Source: JBFWVR01 sp050246635
GTDB lineage: Bacteria > Acidobacteriota > Vicinamibacteria > Vicinamibacterales > UBA2999
DNA length: 64,000 nt
Direction: 5' to 3'
Assembly: GCA_050246635.1 (NCBI GenBank)
Contig: JBFWVR010000002.1
Span: 1-64,000 of the forward strand
The translations under genes were made by a program, and so were the position numbers. Position 1 is the first letter of the stretch. The number at the start of each line of letters is the position of its first letter. Under the pieces are notes generated by a model. The model searched no databases. It was not told the origin of the DNA and was given only the letters and a program-made list of their open reading frames with translations. Below are positions 1 to 8,802 of the stretch, in pieces.

Positions 1-48
1 GATGAACCCCAGTCGTAGATCCACAGGCGAAACTCCCTGCCACGGCAT
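1..48 (-). CDS. IS481-family transposase, N-terminal fragment (runs off the left edge)
   Basis: Only the first 16 codons lie in the window. They read MPWQGVSPVDLRLGFI on the minus strand, matching the start typical of IS481-family transposases (MPW-x-EV..M..R..F). An AGGAGG Shine-Dalgarno sits just upstream (bases 53-58, read on the minus strand), supporting this start. The HTH and DDE integrase domains would lie outside the window, so intactness cannot be judged. Confidence 0.7.
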   Translation of the reverse strand, partial: MPWQGVSPVDLRLGFI

Positions 49-122
49 CGCAACCCTCCTGCGTGCTGTGGCGAAGTGTTACCCATGTGTCCCGACAGAG
101 CTGTTACCTATGTCTCCAGACT
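49..122 (-). mobile_element. Terminal region of an IS481-like element with two direct repeats
   Basis: Two 21-base direct repeats starting TGTTACC.ATGT.TCC lie at 77-97 and 102-122, 25 bases apart. They sit between the transposase start and the neighbouring unique sequence. Repeated GGTAACA-type blocks upstream of the transposase are known from IS481 elements. The outer boundary is inferred to be near base 122-125; no target-site duplication can be checked because the other end is outside the window. Confidence 0.6.
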
Positions 123-130
123 GAGCCATC

Positions 131-165
131 TTCAATCGCAATCTTCAATCTTCAATCTTCAATCC
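131..165. repeat. 7-bp tandem array (CAATCTT family)
   Basis: Four to five imperfect copies of CAATCTT fill the gap between the IS end and the universal stress gene. The same 7-bp family, in either orientation, recurs at 58262-58550 and 60716-60986. No coding potential is assigned. Confidence 0.75.
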
Positions 166-185
166 GAGATCTGAAATAATCTGGC

Positions 186-998
186 GTGCCCTACCGTTCC
201 GTCATTGGCGCCGTGGACCTCGACAAGCCGTCGCGGCACCTCGTGTACCACGCCGCGGGCATGGCGGCGGCCGCCGGCGTCCCGTTGACGCTGGTCAGCG
301 CCATCGGACCGGATCAATCGTCGGCCGACGCCACCAGCCGGCTCGAACGGCTTTTCGCCGACGCCGTCCCGTACGACGTGACCGCCATCCCCGACCCCGC
401 CTTCCTCACGGTGCACGCCTCCCCCGTGGAGGGCGTGCTCGAGGCCGCGCGGGCCCGGGGCGCCGGGCTCATCGTCGCGGGCACCCGCGCGCGTGGCGAG
501 CTGGCCCGCCTGCTCCTGGGCTCCGCGAGCGCGGATCTCCTCCAGCAGACCGATCGCCCCCTGCTCCTCGTGCCTCCCACCGACATCGACATTGTCACCA
601 TGGTGGGCGGCCGCGCGAGCCTGCACTTCGGCGCGGTGCTGCTCGCGATCGACCTGGCGGAAAGCAACAGCCGGCAGCACCAGTACGCCAGCGCCATGGC
701 CGCGCTGGCCCGGCAGCCCCTGCTCGCCCTGACGGTGGCCGACAAGGGCGGGCCGCCCGATCGCGACGTCGCCGCGGCACTGCGGTCCGCTGTCGCGGAC
801 GTCGGCCCCGTCGCCCCGTCCGCGTTCATCGTGCGACGCGGGGATCCGGCCCAGGAGATTGCCCGGGCCGCACGGGCGGAACAGTCGGGCCTGGTGGTGA
901 TGGGACTCCGCTCGGAGCGTCGTGGCCGCCCTGGCAGCACCGCCACCGCCGTCCTCCAGTCGCACCGCGCGCTCGTGCTGGCCGTCCCGGACCGGTAG
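186..998 (+). CDS. Universal stress protein, two tandem Usp domains
   Basis: A 270-residue protein made of two UspA-type alpha/beta domains, residues about 1-135 and 150-270. The first begins YRSVIGAVDL and ends with the nucleotide-loop-like GTRARGELARLLLGS followed by PLLLVP. The second begins FGAVLLAIDL and ends VVMGLRSERR..GSTATAVL..ALVLAVP. Tandem Usp proteins are cytoplasmic stress proteins, many of which bind ATP. The GTG start is used because YRSVIGA is the usual beginning of the domain. No good Shine-Dalgarno is visible; an AATAAT sequence lies 5 bases upstream, so the message could have almost no leader. Function beyond the family is unknown. Confidence 0.85.
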   Translation: MPYRSVIGAVDLDKPSRHLVYHAAGMAAAAGVPLTLVSAIGPDQSSADATSRLERLFADAVPYDVTAIPDPAFLTVHASPVEGVLEAARARGAGLIVAGTRARGELARLLLGSASADLLQQTDRPLLLVPPTDIDIVTMVGGRASLHFGAVLLAIDLAESNSRQHQYASAMAALARQPLLALTVADKGGPPDRDVAAALRSAVADVGPVAPSAFIVRRGDPAQEIARAARAEQSGLVVMGLRSERRGRPGSTATAVLQSHRALVLAVPDR

Positions 999-1019
999 CC
1001 GTCGCGCGACGCGGGCCGC

Positions 1020-1042
1020 GGCTGCCCGACACGGCGGCAGCC
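1020..1042 (+). terminator. Weak hairpin after the universal stress gene
   Basis: GGCTGCC and GGCAGCC form a 7-bp stem with a 9-base loop 22 bases after the stop. There is no clear T tract, so termination here is only a possibility. Confidence 0.3.
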
Positions 1043-1105
1043 CCATTTGCGCGATCCCATGCCAGAATGGAGGGGCCAGCCCGCCTGCCCTGTCGTAGCT
1101 TCCCT

Positions 1106-1507
1106 ATGCGTTACCTGGTCCTCGCAGTTTCCCTGCTCACGGTCGCGGCGTGCTCCTCGCCAACCGCGCCATCCGTCGACCTGCCGGCGACGGTCACGCT
1201 GGCGCCCGGCGGCACGGCCATCTTCCAGGGCACCGGGCTGACCGTCCGGTTCGATCGCGTCGTCTCCGACTCGCGGTGCCCCGCCGACGCCATCTGCATC
1301 GCGGCTGGCGATGCCTCGGTCCGCGTCACGCTCGTCACCGCCACCGGCGAGACGACGGCCGAGGCATGGCTGGCTGACCGCAGCCGCAGCGGCGTCACGC
1401 GCGATGGCTTCCTGGTCACCTTCGAGGCGCTGGAGCCGTACCCGCTCGCCAGCGTCCCGACCCCTGCCGACCAGTACCGCGCCACGTTCACGGCGTCTCG
1501 CCCCTGA
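1106..1507 (+). CDS. Small secreted lipoprotein of unknown function
   Basis: A 133-residue protein beginning MRYLVLAVSLLTVAAC, a lipoprotein signal with lipobox TVAAC, so the mature protein should be membrane-anchored at its N-terminal Cys. The start at 1106 is chosen over an upstream in-frame ATG at 1067 because it places the signal peptide at the N-terminus. The mature part is about 115 residues, apparently beta-rich, with a Cys pair around DSRCPADAICIAAGDA. That segment resembles the small Acidobacterial proteins with a C-P-x-D-x-x-C core. I do not recognise a named family. A strong hairpin follows the gene. Confidence 0.7.
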   Translation: MRYLVLAVSLLTVAACSSPTAPSVDLPATVTLAPGGTAIFQGTGLTVRFDRVVSDSRCPADAICIAAGDASVRVTLVTATGETTAEAWLADRSRSGVTRDGFLVTFEALEPYPLASVPTPADQYRATFTASRP

Positions 1508-1528
1508 GGCGGACGCCTGCCGTCCCGA

Positions 1529-1571
1529 AAACGGGCACGGCCCCGCGACGCCGCGGCAGCCGTGCCCGTTT
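1529..1571 (+). terminator. Hairpin terminator after the lipoprotein gene
   Basis: AAACGGGCACGG pairs perfectly with CCGTGCCCGTTT (12 bp) around a 19-base loop. It ends in GTTTCCC, a short T tract. It lies 22 bases after the lipoprotein stop and separates that gene from the permease downstream. Confidence 0.65.
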
Positions 1572-1636
1572 CCCTGCGAAAAACCTCGCCATCCGCCTGG
1601 CCCAACCTGGCACGGCGTTCGCCAAGGGGCCGGGGC

Positions 1637-4162
1637 ATGGCCAGCTTCCTCCACGACCTGCGTCTCGCCGCCCGTACCCTGCTGAGGGCTCCCGGATTCG
1701 CGGTGATCGTCGTCCTGACGCTGGGCCTTGGCATCGGCGCCAACGCCGCCATCTTCTCCCTGACCGATCAGGTGCTCCTCCGGCTCCTGCCGGTCCGGAA
1801 CCCGTCGGAGCTCGTGCAGCTCGACGGTCCGGGCACCTTCTCGGGCCGGACGATGAACGACCGCACGTTCTCGTACCCGACGTACGTGGACCTGCGGGAC
1901 CGGAACCAGGTGTTCGCCGGGCTCGTGGCGCGTGTCCCGACGCCCGCCACCTTCTCCCTGCGGGGCCAGGCGGAGCGCATCGACGCGGAGATCGTCTCGG
2001 GCAACACGTTTGCCGTGCTCGGGGTCTCCCCCGTGCTCGGCCGTCCGCTCACACCGGAGGACGACCGCGTGCCGGGTGGCCATCCGGTGGTGGTGCTGGG
2101 CTACGGGTTCTGGCAACGCCGCTTCGCGGGCGACCCGTCGGTGCTGAACCAGGTCGTGACCATCAACGAGACGCCGATGACCGTGGTCGGGGTCGCGCCA
2201 GCGGGCTTTTCCGGCGTCGTCGCCACCGCGGCCCCCGACGTGTTCGTCCCGATGATGATGAAGGCGGCGCTCACGCCCACCTGGGACGACCTCGACAACC
2301 GCCGCAGCCGGTGGGTCAACATCGTTGGCCGGCTGAAGCCGGGCCTCACGGCAGAGCAGGCCAAGGCCTCCCTCGACGTGACCTACCAGCAGATCCTGGC
2401 GGAGGAGCTCGAGTCGGTCCCCGCGTTCGCGCAGGCGTCCGACACCTTCCACGAGCGGTATCGCGCGAAGACGCTCGTGCTGCTGCCGGCCGGCCGCGGG
2501 TTGTCGACCCTGCGTGAGGGGGTGACGACCCCGCTGTTCGTGCTGATGGGCATGGTGGGCCTCGTCCTGCTGATTGCCTGCGCCAATGTCGCGAACCTGC
2601 TGCTGACGCGGGCCACCGCCCGCCAGCGCGAGATGGCCGTGCGGCTGGCGCTCGGTGCAAGCCGCCGGCGCCTCGTCGGCCAGATGCTGGCCGAGAGCCT
2701 CATCCTGGCGGCGGGGGGTGGGCTCGCCGGCCTCGTCTTCTCGATCTGGCTTGGCGACCTGCTGGTGGGCGTGCTGCCCTTCGATGGCGCCATCGAGGCG
2801 ATCTCCACCGCACCGGATCTGCGGGTCGGCCTGTACACGGCGGGGCTGTCGCTTGTGACCGCGCTGGCGTTCGGGCTCGTGCCGGCGCTCCAGGGCTCGC
2901 GCCTGGAGCTGAACCGGACGATGCGCGCGGAGGCGGGGTCGGTGGCAGCCGGGGGCGCACCGGCCCGGTTCCGCAAGGGCCTTGTCATCGCGCAGGTCGC
3001 GCTCTCGATGCTGCTCGTCGCCGGCGCGGGCCTCTTCGCGCAGAGCCTCTACAACCTGCGGCACCTCGACACCGGCTTCGACACCGCCGGCCTCGTGAGC
3101 TTCAGCCTCGATCCCTCGCTGAACGGATACGATCAGGACGGCATCCGCCGGTTCTACGACCGCCTGCTCACCGACATCCGCGCGCTGCCGGGCGTGCAGT
3201 CGGCCTCACTCGGGGCCATCCCGCTGCTGACCGGCAACGCCGCGTCCCGCACCGTCGACGTCCAGGGGTATGAACGCAAGCCGGACGAGGACATGAACCC
3301 CTGGGTGAACGAGGTTGCCCCGGACTACTTCCGCACGATGCGCACGGCGCTCGTGGCCGGCCGGGAGTTCACCGAGACCGACATCGAGGGCGGGCGTCCG
3401 GTCGCCATCGTGAACGAGACGTTCGCCCACTACTTCTTCGGCGACGAGAGCGCGATCGGCCGCCGCTTCGGATGGCGGGGCGGGGCGGACCCCGGCGCCA
3501 TCGAGATCGTCGGCGTCGTGCAGGACACGTTCTATGCCGAGATGCGGCAGGGCTCCGGCGGCGACCACAACGACACGCCGCGTATGGCCTTCACGCCGTA
3601 CCGGCAGGGCGAGGAGCTCGGGGAGATGACGATGTACGTCCGCGGCGCCGCCGGGGCGCTGGGGACCTTGCCGAACCAGCTCCGCGAGACCGTGCGCCGC
3701 GCCGACGCGACGATCCCGGTCTTCGACCTGCAGACCGTCACCGACACGATGGACCGCTCGCTGTTCACCGAACGCATCCTCGCACTCCTGTCCGCGGCGT
3801 TCGGGCTGCTGGCGACGCTGCTGGCGGCGGTCGGGCTCTACGGCGTGATGGCCTACACGGTGTCGCGTCGCACGCGCGAGATCGGGATCCGGATGGCGCT
3901 CGGCGCCGAGCACGGCCGCGTGCTCTGGCTGGTGCTCCGCGAGGTCGCACTGCTCACCGGCATCGGCATCGTGCTGGGGATTCCCGGCGCGCTGGGGCTC
4001 AGCCGCCTGGTGGAGTCGCAGCTCTTCGGCGTCGGCGCAGCCGATCCGGTGACGCTCGCGGCGGCCGCGGCCACCCTCGCCGCGGTCGGGCTGCTGGCCG
4101 GGTACCTGCCGGCCCGGCGCGCCGCGCGTGTCGAGCCCCTTCTCGCGCTGCGGTACGAGTGA
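1637..4162 (+). CDS. ADOP-type permease (duplicated MacB/FtsX permease)
   Basis: An 841-residue inner-membrane protein of the Acidobacterial duplicated orphan permease type. It begins with FLHDLRLAARTLLRAPGF, a TM helix (VIVVLTLGLGIGANAAIFSL) and a MacB-like periplasmic domain to about residue 270. An FtsX block of three TM helices follows around residues 300-430, then a second periplasmic domain and a second FtsX block near residues 715-841, ending EPLLALRYE. ADOP genes usually stand alone without an ATPase, as here; substrates are unknown. ATG 1637 is preferred over an upstream in-frame ATG at 1562 because AAGGGG lies 7 bases upstream and the upstream stretch overlaps the terminator. Confidence 0.9.
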   Translation: MASFLHDLRLAARTLLRAPGFAVIVVLTLGLGIGANAAIFSLTDQVLLRLLPVRNPSELVQLDGPGTFSGRTMNDRTFSYPTYVDLRDRNQVFAGLVARVPTPATFSLRGQAERIDAEIVSGNTFAVLGVSPVLGRPLTPEDDRVPGGHPVVVLGYGFWQRRFAGDPSVLNQVVTINETPMTVVGVAPAGFSGVVATAAPDVFVPMMMKAALTPTWDDLDNRRSRWVNIVGRLKPGLTAEQAKASLDVTYQQILAEELESVPAFAQASDTFHERYRAKTLVLLPAGRGLSTLREGVTTPLFVLMGMVGLVLLIACANVANLLLTRATARQREMAVRLALGASRRRLVGQMLAESLILAAGGGLAGLVFSIWLGDLLVGVLPFDGAIEAISTAPDLRVGLYTAGLSLVTALAFGLVPALQGSRLELNRTMRAEAGSVAAGGAPARFRKGLVIAQVALSMLLVAGAGLFAQSLYNLRHLDTGFDTAGLVSFSLDPSLNGYDQDGIRRFYDRLLTDIRALPGVQSASLGAIPLLTGNAASRTVDVQGYERKPDEDMNPWVNEVAPDYFRTMRTALVAGREFTETDIEGGRPVAIVNETFAHYFFGDESAIGRRFGWRGGADPGAIEIVGVVQDTFYAEMRQGSGGDHNDTPRMAFTPYRQGEELGEMTMYVRGAAGALGTLPNQLRETVRRADATIPVFDLQTVTDTMDRSLFTERILALLSAAFGLLATLLAAVGLYGVMAYTVSRRTREIGIRMALGAEHGRVLWLVLREVALLTGIGIVLGIPGALGLSRLVESQLFGVGAADPVTLAAAAATLAAVGLLAGYLPARRAARVEPLLALRYE

Positions 4163-4220
4163 GCCCCGCTGCGGTTCGCGTACGCGCCGGTCCGCTACTC
4201 CCTCCACGCACCGTGTCGGG

Positions 4221-4268
4221 GAAGAAGGCAGAAGGAAGAAGGCAGAAGGCAGAAGGAAGAAAGAAGAG
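4221..4268 (+). repeat. 7-bp purine array (GCAGAAG family)
   Basis: Imperfect copies of GCAGAAG/GAAGAAG with a 7-base period lie between the permease and the M1 peptidase. The reverse complement of the same unit occurs at 47997-48038. Confidence 0.75.
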
Positions 4269-4355
4269 GGCCGAAACGGGAGCGGGCGCCCCGGGGGCAC
4301 GCGGAGGCCGGCCTGCCGTGTGCCGGCGCGCGTAGAGCCGCGGGGGAATCTGGTG

Positions 4356-4361
4356 TACAAC
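4356..4361 (+). promoter_or_regulatory. -10-like box TACAAC, predicted leaderless promoter of the M1 peptidase
   Basis: TACAAC, preceded by TGG-TG, ends 6 bases before ATG 4368. Transcription starting about 7 bases past the hexamer would begin at the start codon. No Shine-Dalgarno is present. Confidence 0.5.
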
Positions 4362-4367
4362 TGCGCC

Positions 4368-6953
4368 ATGTTCACGGTCCTGTCCCTGGCGCTTGCCGCC
4401 CTCCTGGCGGGCGCCGCGCCCGTCCTCGCGCAGACCGCCACGCCCGGCGCCGGCGTCCCGGAAGATCTGGCCGAGGCGAGAGTCGCGAACATCTCCGAGC
4501 TCAGCTACGCGGTCCAGCTGTCGGTCCCCCGTGAACGCGATCGGGGCATCGAGGGGACGGTCACGATCCGACTGCGCCTGGCGGACGCGTCGACGCCGCT
4601 CGTCATCGACTTCGCGCCCGGCAGCGACCACGTCCACACGGTGCGCGCCAATGGCGCCGCCGCACCGTTCACCTGGACCAACGACCACATCGTGGTCTCC
4701 GCCGACGCCCTGCGGCCCGGCCGCAACGAGGTGGAGATAGGGTTCACCGCGGGCGACGCGTCGCTCAACCGCAACGACGACTTCCTCTACGCGCTGTTCG
4801 TGCCCGCGCGCGCGCACCTGGCGCTCCCCGTCTTCGACCAGCCGAGCCTGAAGGCACGCTGGTCGCTGACCCTGGAGGTGCCCGAGGCCTGGCAGGCCGT
4901 CGCCAACGGCGCCGAACGCGCCCGGACGGTCGCGGAGGGCCGCGCCACGGTGACCTTCGCCGAGACGGAGCCGCTGCCGACCTACCTGTTCGCGTTCGTC
5001 ACCGGGGACTTCAAGGTCGTGACCGCGGAGCGCAACGGCCGCACCTTCCGCATGTTCCACCGCGAGACCGACGCGGCCAAGGTCGCGCGCAACCGGGACG
5101 CGATCTTCGACCTCCATGCGGCGGCGCTCGCCTACATGGAGCAGTACACCGGGATCCCCTACGCGTTCGGCAAGTTCGACTTCGTGCTCATCCCCGCCTT
5201 CCAGTTCGGCGGCATGGAGCACGCCGGCAAGATCCTCTACAACGCGTCGGGGCTGATGCTCGACGAGTCGGCGACGCAGAACCAGTACCTCGGCCGCGCC
5301 TCGGTGATCTCGCACGAGACCGCGCACATGTGGTTCGGCGATCTCGTCACCATGCGCTGGTTCACGGACGTCTGGATGAAGGAGGTCTTCGCCAACTTCA
5401 TGGCGGCGAAGATCGTGAACCCGTCCTTCCCCGAGGTGAACCACGATCTGCGGTTCCTGCTCGCGCACTATCCCGCGGCGTACGAGGTGGACCGCACCGC
5501 CGGCGCCAACCCGATTCGCCAGCCGCTCGACAACCTCAACGAGGCGGGCAGCCTCTACGGCGCGATCATCTACCAGAAGGCGCCCATCGTCATGCGGCAC
5601 CTCGAAGGGCTGATGGGCGAGGTGCCCTTCCGCGACGGCCTGCGCGAGTACCTCCAGGCCCACAAGTTCGGCAACGCCACCTGGCCGGATCTCATCCGGG
5701 TGCTCGACACCCGGACCGGGACGGATCTGACGGCGTGGAGCCACGTCTGGGTCGAGGAACCCGGGCGCCCGGCAATCCAGACCGAGCTGACGACGGCTGG
5801 CGGCCGCATCGAGCGCCTGGCATTCCAGCAGCGGGACCCGTGGCAGCGGACGCTGCTGTGGCCGCAACGCCTGCGCGTGACGCTCGGCTACGCGAACCGG
5901 TCGGAGACCCTGCCGGTGGCGCTCGACGGTCCGGAGGCGGTCGTGGCCGAGGCCCGGGGCAAGGCCGCCCCGCTCTACGTGCTGCCGAACGGCGAGGGCT
6001 GGGGGTACGGCGAGTTCGACCTCGACGCAGCCTCGCTCGCCTATCTCGAACGCTCGCTGCCGGACATCGCCGACCCGCTCACCCGCGGAGCGGCGTGGGT
6101 CACCCTGTGGGACGCCCTGCTCGACGGCCAGACCGCGCCGTCGACCTTCATCGACCTCTCGCTGCAGGCGCTCCCGCGGGAGTCCGACGAGCAGCTGACC
6201 TCGCGCGTGCTCGGGTACCTCGGAACCGCGTGGTGGACCTTCCTCTCGCCGGAGGAGCGCGCGGCGCGCGCCGACACCGTCGAACGCGTGCTCCGGGAAG
6301 GCCTCGCCGCGGCGACGACGGCGAGCCAGAAGGCGGCGTGGTTCGGCCGCCTCCGCGACGTGGCGATCACGACGGCGACCGTACGATGGCTGAGGGGCGT
6401 GTGGGAGCAGACGGAGTCGGTGCCGGGGTTGACGCTGGCCGAGGCCGACTACACCTCCCTCGCGCTCGAGCTCGCCGTGCGTGAGGTCGACGGCTGGCGC
6501 TCCATCCTGGATCGGCAGCTCGGGCGCATCGAGAACCCCGATCGCAAGGCCCGCTTCGCTTTCGTCATGCCGGCGCTGTCGGCCGATCCGGCCGAACGGG
6601 ACCGGTGGTTCGCAAGCCTCGCGGACGTGGGCAACCGCCGCCGGGAACCCTGGGTGCTCGAGGGCCTGAGCTATCTCCATCACCCGCTCCGTGCGGACCA
6701 GTCCGCGAAGTACGTCGCGCCGAGCCTCGACATGCTGCGGGAGATCCAGCGCACGGGGGACATCTTTTTCCCGAAGCGGTGGCTGGACACCACCCTGGGC
6801 GGCCACCGGTCGCGCGCCGTGGCCGAGACCGTGTTGCGTTTCGTCCAGGCGCTGCCAGCGGGTTACCCTGAACGCCTCCGGAACATCACGCTGCAGTCCG
6901 CCGACCTGCTCTTCCGTGCCGCCGGCGTGACGCCTCCGCCACCCGGACGATAG
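4368..6953 (+). CDS. Secreted M1-family zinc aminopeptidase
   Basis: An 861-residue protein with a Sec signal peptide (MFTVLSLALAALLAGAAPVLA, cleavage after residue 21), so periplasmic or exported. The M1 N-terminal beta domain spans about residues 30-210. The catalytic domain has the exopeptidase motif as GGMEH (281-285, usually GAMEN) and the zinc site HETAH (316-320) with the third ligand E339, exactly 18 residues after the second His. An ERAP-like helical domain fills the C-terminus. The family removes N-terminal residues from peptides. The start is set by the signal peptide and a -10-like box 6 bases upstream; in-frame codons further upstream run through a repeat. The gene is 31 bases from the following amidohydrolase, so the two are probably co-transcribed. 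Confidence 0.93.
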   Translation: MFTVLSLALAALLAGAAPVLAQTATPGAGVPEDLAEARVANISELSYAVQLSVPRERDRGIEGTVTIRLRLADASTPLVIDFAPGSDHVHTVRANGAAAPFTWTNDHIVVSADALRPGRNEVEIGFTAGDASLNRNDDFLYALFVPARAHLALPVFDQPSLKARWSLTLEVPEAWQAVANGAERARTVAEGRATVTFAETEPLPTYLFAFVTGDFKVVTAERNGRTFRMFHRETDAAKVARNRDAIFDLHAAALAYMEQYTGIPYAFGKFDFVLIPAFQFGGMEHAGKILYNASGLMLDESATQNQYLGRASVISHETAHMWFGDLVTMRWFTDVWMKEVFANFMAAKIVNPSFPEVNHDLRFLLAHYPAAYEVDRTAGANPIRQPLDNLNEAGSLYGAIIYQKAPIVMRHLEGLMGEVPFRDGLREYLQAHKFGNATWPDLIRVLDTRTGTDLTAWSHVWVEEPGRPAIQTELTTAGGRIERLAFQQRDPWQRTLLWPQRLRVTLGYANRSETLPVALDGPEAVVAEARGKAAPLYVLPNGEGWGYGEFDLDAASLAYLERSLPDIADPLTRGAAWVTLWDALLDGQTAPSTFIDLSLQALPRESDEQLTSRVLGYLGTAWWTFLSPEERAARADTVERVLREGLAAATTASQKAAWFGRLRDVAITTATVRWLRGVWEQTESVPGLTLAEADYTSLALELAVREVDGWRSILDRQLGRIENPDRKARFAFVMPALSADPAERDRWFASLADVGNRRREPWVLEGLSYLHHPLRADQSAKYVAPSLDMLREIQRTGDIFFPKRWLDTTLGGHRSRAVAETVLRFVQALPAGYPERLRNITLQSADLLFRAAGVTPPPPGR

Positions 6954-6984
6954 GCCGCTGTCGCCGCCCCTCGAAGGAGCCCGC

Positions 6985-8199
6985 ATGTCCCGTCGCCTCT
7001 GCTTCGCCGCCCTCGCCGCCGTCCTGCTCGCGGCCGCGGCTGTCACCTCGCTCCAGGCCCAGGCCGACCGCATCGTCATCCACGCGAGCCGCGTCATCGA
7101 CGGGCGCGGGCAGTCGATCAGTGACGGGATGGTCGTGGTTGCCGGGGACACGATTGCCGGCGTGGGGCCGGCCACCGGCGCGGCCACCTACGACCTGCAG
7201 GGCCTGACGCTGCTGCCGGGGTTCATCGACACACACGTGCACATCGGATGGCACTTCAACGCCGAGGGGCGCTTCGACAACCGTGGCGAGTCGCCGGCCG
7301 AGGCCGCGCTGTACGGCGCCGAGAACGCGTACACCACGTTGATGGCCGGCTTCACGACCGTGCAGTCGGTGGGGGCGGCCAGCGATGGCCCCCTGCGCGC
7401 CGCCATCGCCCGCGGGTTGCCGGGGCCGCGGCTGCGCACGTCACTCGGACAGATCAGCAACGCGACGCTGACGCCCGACGAACTGCGCGCCGAGGTGCGG
7501 AAGAAGAAGGCGGACGGCGCGGACCTGGTGAAGATCTTCGCGTCGGCAAGCATCAGGGACGGCGGCACGCCAACGCTGTCGCAGGCGCAACTCGATGCCG
7601 CGTGCGGCGAGGCGCGGGCGCAGGGCCTGCCGTCGATGGTGCACGCGCACAGCGCGGAGGCGATGCGGCGCGCCGTCAATGCCGGCTGCACCGTCGTCGA
7701 GCACGGCATCTTCGCGGATCAGGCCGTGCTCACGCTGATGGCCGGGAAGGGCGTCTGGTTCGACCCCAACATCGGGCTGGTGCTGCAGAACTACCTCGAC
7801 AACAAACCGCGATTCCTCGGCATCGGCAACTACACCGAGGAGGGCTTCGCCGCGATGGAGGCGGCGCTGCCCGTGAACCGCGCGATGTTCAAGCAGGCGC
7901 TCGCGACGCCCGGGTTGAAGCTCGTCATGGGGACCGATGCGGTGGCCGGCGGGCACGGACGCAACGTCGAGGAGACGCTGGAGCGTATCCGCCAGGGGCA
8001 GCGGCCGATGGATGCCATCGTCGCCATGACCTCCGAGGCGGCCCGCTCGATGGGCATGGAGACGACGATCGGCTCGGTCGCCGAGGGCCTCCAGGCCGAC
8101 CTCGTCGCCGTCGAGGGCAACCCGCTCGAGGACCCGTCCGCGCTGACGCGGGTGCGGTTCGTCATGAAGGGCGGTCACGTCTATCGCAACGTCCGGTAG
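6985..8199 (+). CDS. Secreted amidohydrolase (imidazolonepropionase-like)
   Basis: A 404-residue amidohydrolase-superfamily protein with a signal peptide (to about residue 26). The metal-binding first strand reads PGFIDTHVHIGWH, a Lys follows in DLVKIFA, and His ligands appear in HAHS and VEHG. The catalytic Asp lies in MGTDAVAGGHG. The end, ADLVAVEGNPLEDP...VRFVMKGGHVYRN, is typical of the composite beta domain. Relatives hydrolyse cyclic amides or dipeptides; the substrate cannot be read from sequence. AAGGAG lies 8 bases before the ATG. Two similar proteins are encoded at 19322-20617 and 43193-44506. Confidence 0.88.
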   Translation: MSRRLCFAALAAVLLAAAAVTSLQAQADRIVIHASRVIDGRGQSISDGMVVVAGDTIAGVGPATGAATYDLQGLTLLPGFIDTHVHIGWHFNAEGRFDNRGESPAEAALYGAENAYTTLMAGFTTVQSVGAASDGPLRAAIARGLPGPRLRTSLGQISNATLTPDELRAEVRKKKADGADLVKIFASASIRDGGTPTLSQAQLDAACGEARAQGLPSMVHAHSAEAMRRAVNAGCTVVEHGIFADQAVLTLMAGKGVWFDPNIGLVLQNYLDNKPRFLGIGNYTEEGFAAMEAALPVNRAMFKQALATPGLKLVMGTDAVAGGHGRNVEETLERIRQGQRPMDAIVAMTSEAARSMGMETTIGSVAEGLQADLVAVEGNPLEDPSALTRVRFVMKGGHVYRNVR

Positions 8200-8316
8200 C
8201 CCGCGCGCGTCCTTGATCCCATGAGCCTCAGGCACACCCTCGGCGGACTGGCAGCCGGCGCCACCGGCCTGCTCTCGGCACTCGGCCGGCGCGCCGGCAC
8301 CACGGAGGTCCACCCG

Positions 8317-8802
8317 ATGTCGGCGTCGTTGTACTCCCTGACCGTACCCGCCCTCGACGGCACGCCGGTGGACCTGTCGGCCTACGACGGGCAGGTGACC
8401 CTGGTCGTCAACGTTGCCAGCGCATGCGGCTTCACACCGCAATACGCGGGCCTGCAGGCGCTGCACGACGCGCTGTCGCCCCAGGGCTTCGCGGTGCTGG
8501 GGTTCCCGAGCAACGACTTCGGGCGGCAGGAGCCCGGCTCCGCCGAGGAGATCCGCACGTTCTGCGAGACGTCGTACGGCGTGCGGTTCCCGATGTTCGC
8601 CAAGGTCGAGACCCGTCCCGGCCCGGGCCAGTCGCCGGTCTACCGGCTGCTCGGCGAGACAGGCCACCTGCCGGCGTGGAACTTCGCCAAGTACCTCGTT
8701 GGCCGCGACGGCCAGGTCCGGGCGTTCTTCCCGAGTGGCGTCGCGCCGGAATCACGGGAGATGAGGGAGGCCTTGAAATCTTGTGATTTGGTGATCTCGT
8801 GA
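8317..8802 (+). CDS. Glutathione peroxidase family thiol peroxidase (Cys type)
   Basis: A 161-residue thioredoxin-fold peroxidase. The peroxidatic Cys is C37 in NVASACGFT, with the catalytic tetrad completed by Q71, W121 and N122. The resolving Cys common in Cys-GPx (FPCNQF) is Ser here (FPSNDF, S65); C83 in FCETSYGV remains as a possible partner. ATG 8317 is preferred because GGAGGT lies 7 bases upstream and it gives the usual family length. An in-frame ATG at 8221 would add 32 residues with a hydrophobic stretch, so an exported form is possible. The last codons (SCDLVIS, stop TGA) lie inside an 8-bp repeat array. Confidence 0.85.
   Translation: MSASLYSLTVPALDGTPVDLSAYDGQVTLVVNVASACGFTPQYAGLQALHDALSPQGFAVLGFPSNDFGRQEPGSAEEIRTFCETSYGVRFPMFAKVETRPGPGQSPVYRLLGETGHLPAWNFAKYLVGRDGQVRAFFPSGVAPESREMREALKSCDLVIS

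Noticed and set aside
1562..1636. Upstream start for the ADOP permease
   Set aside because: The extra 25 residues would be translated from the right arm of the terminator hairpin and have no hydrophobic or conserved content. A ribosome site is present at the later ATG.
3999..7187. Very long minus-strand reading frame opposite the M1 peptidase and amidohydrolase
   Set aside because: Its product is Arg/Glu/Gly/His-rich low complexity typical of the antisense of GC-rich genes. The plus-strand genes have clear domains and motifs.
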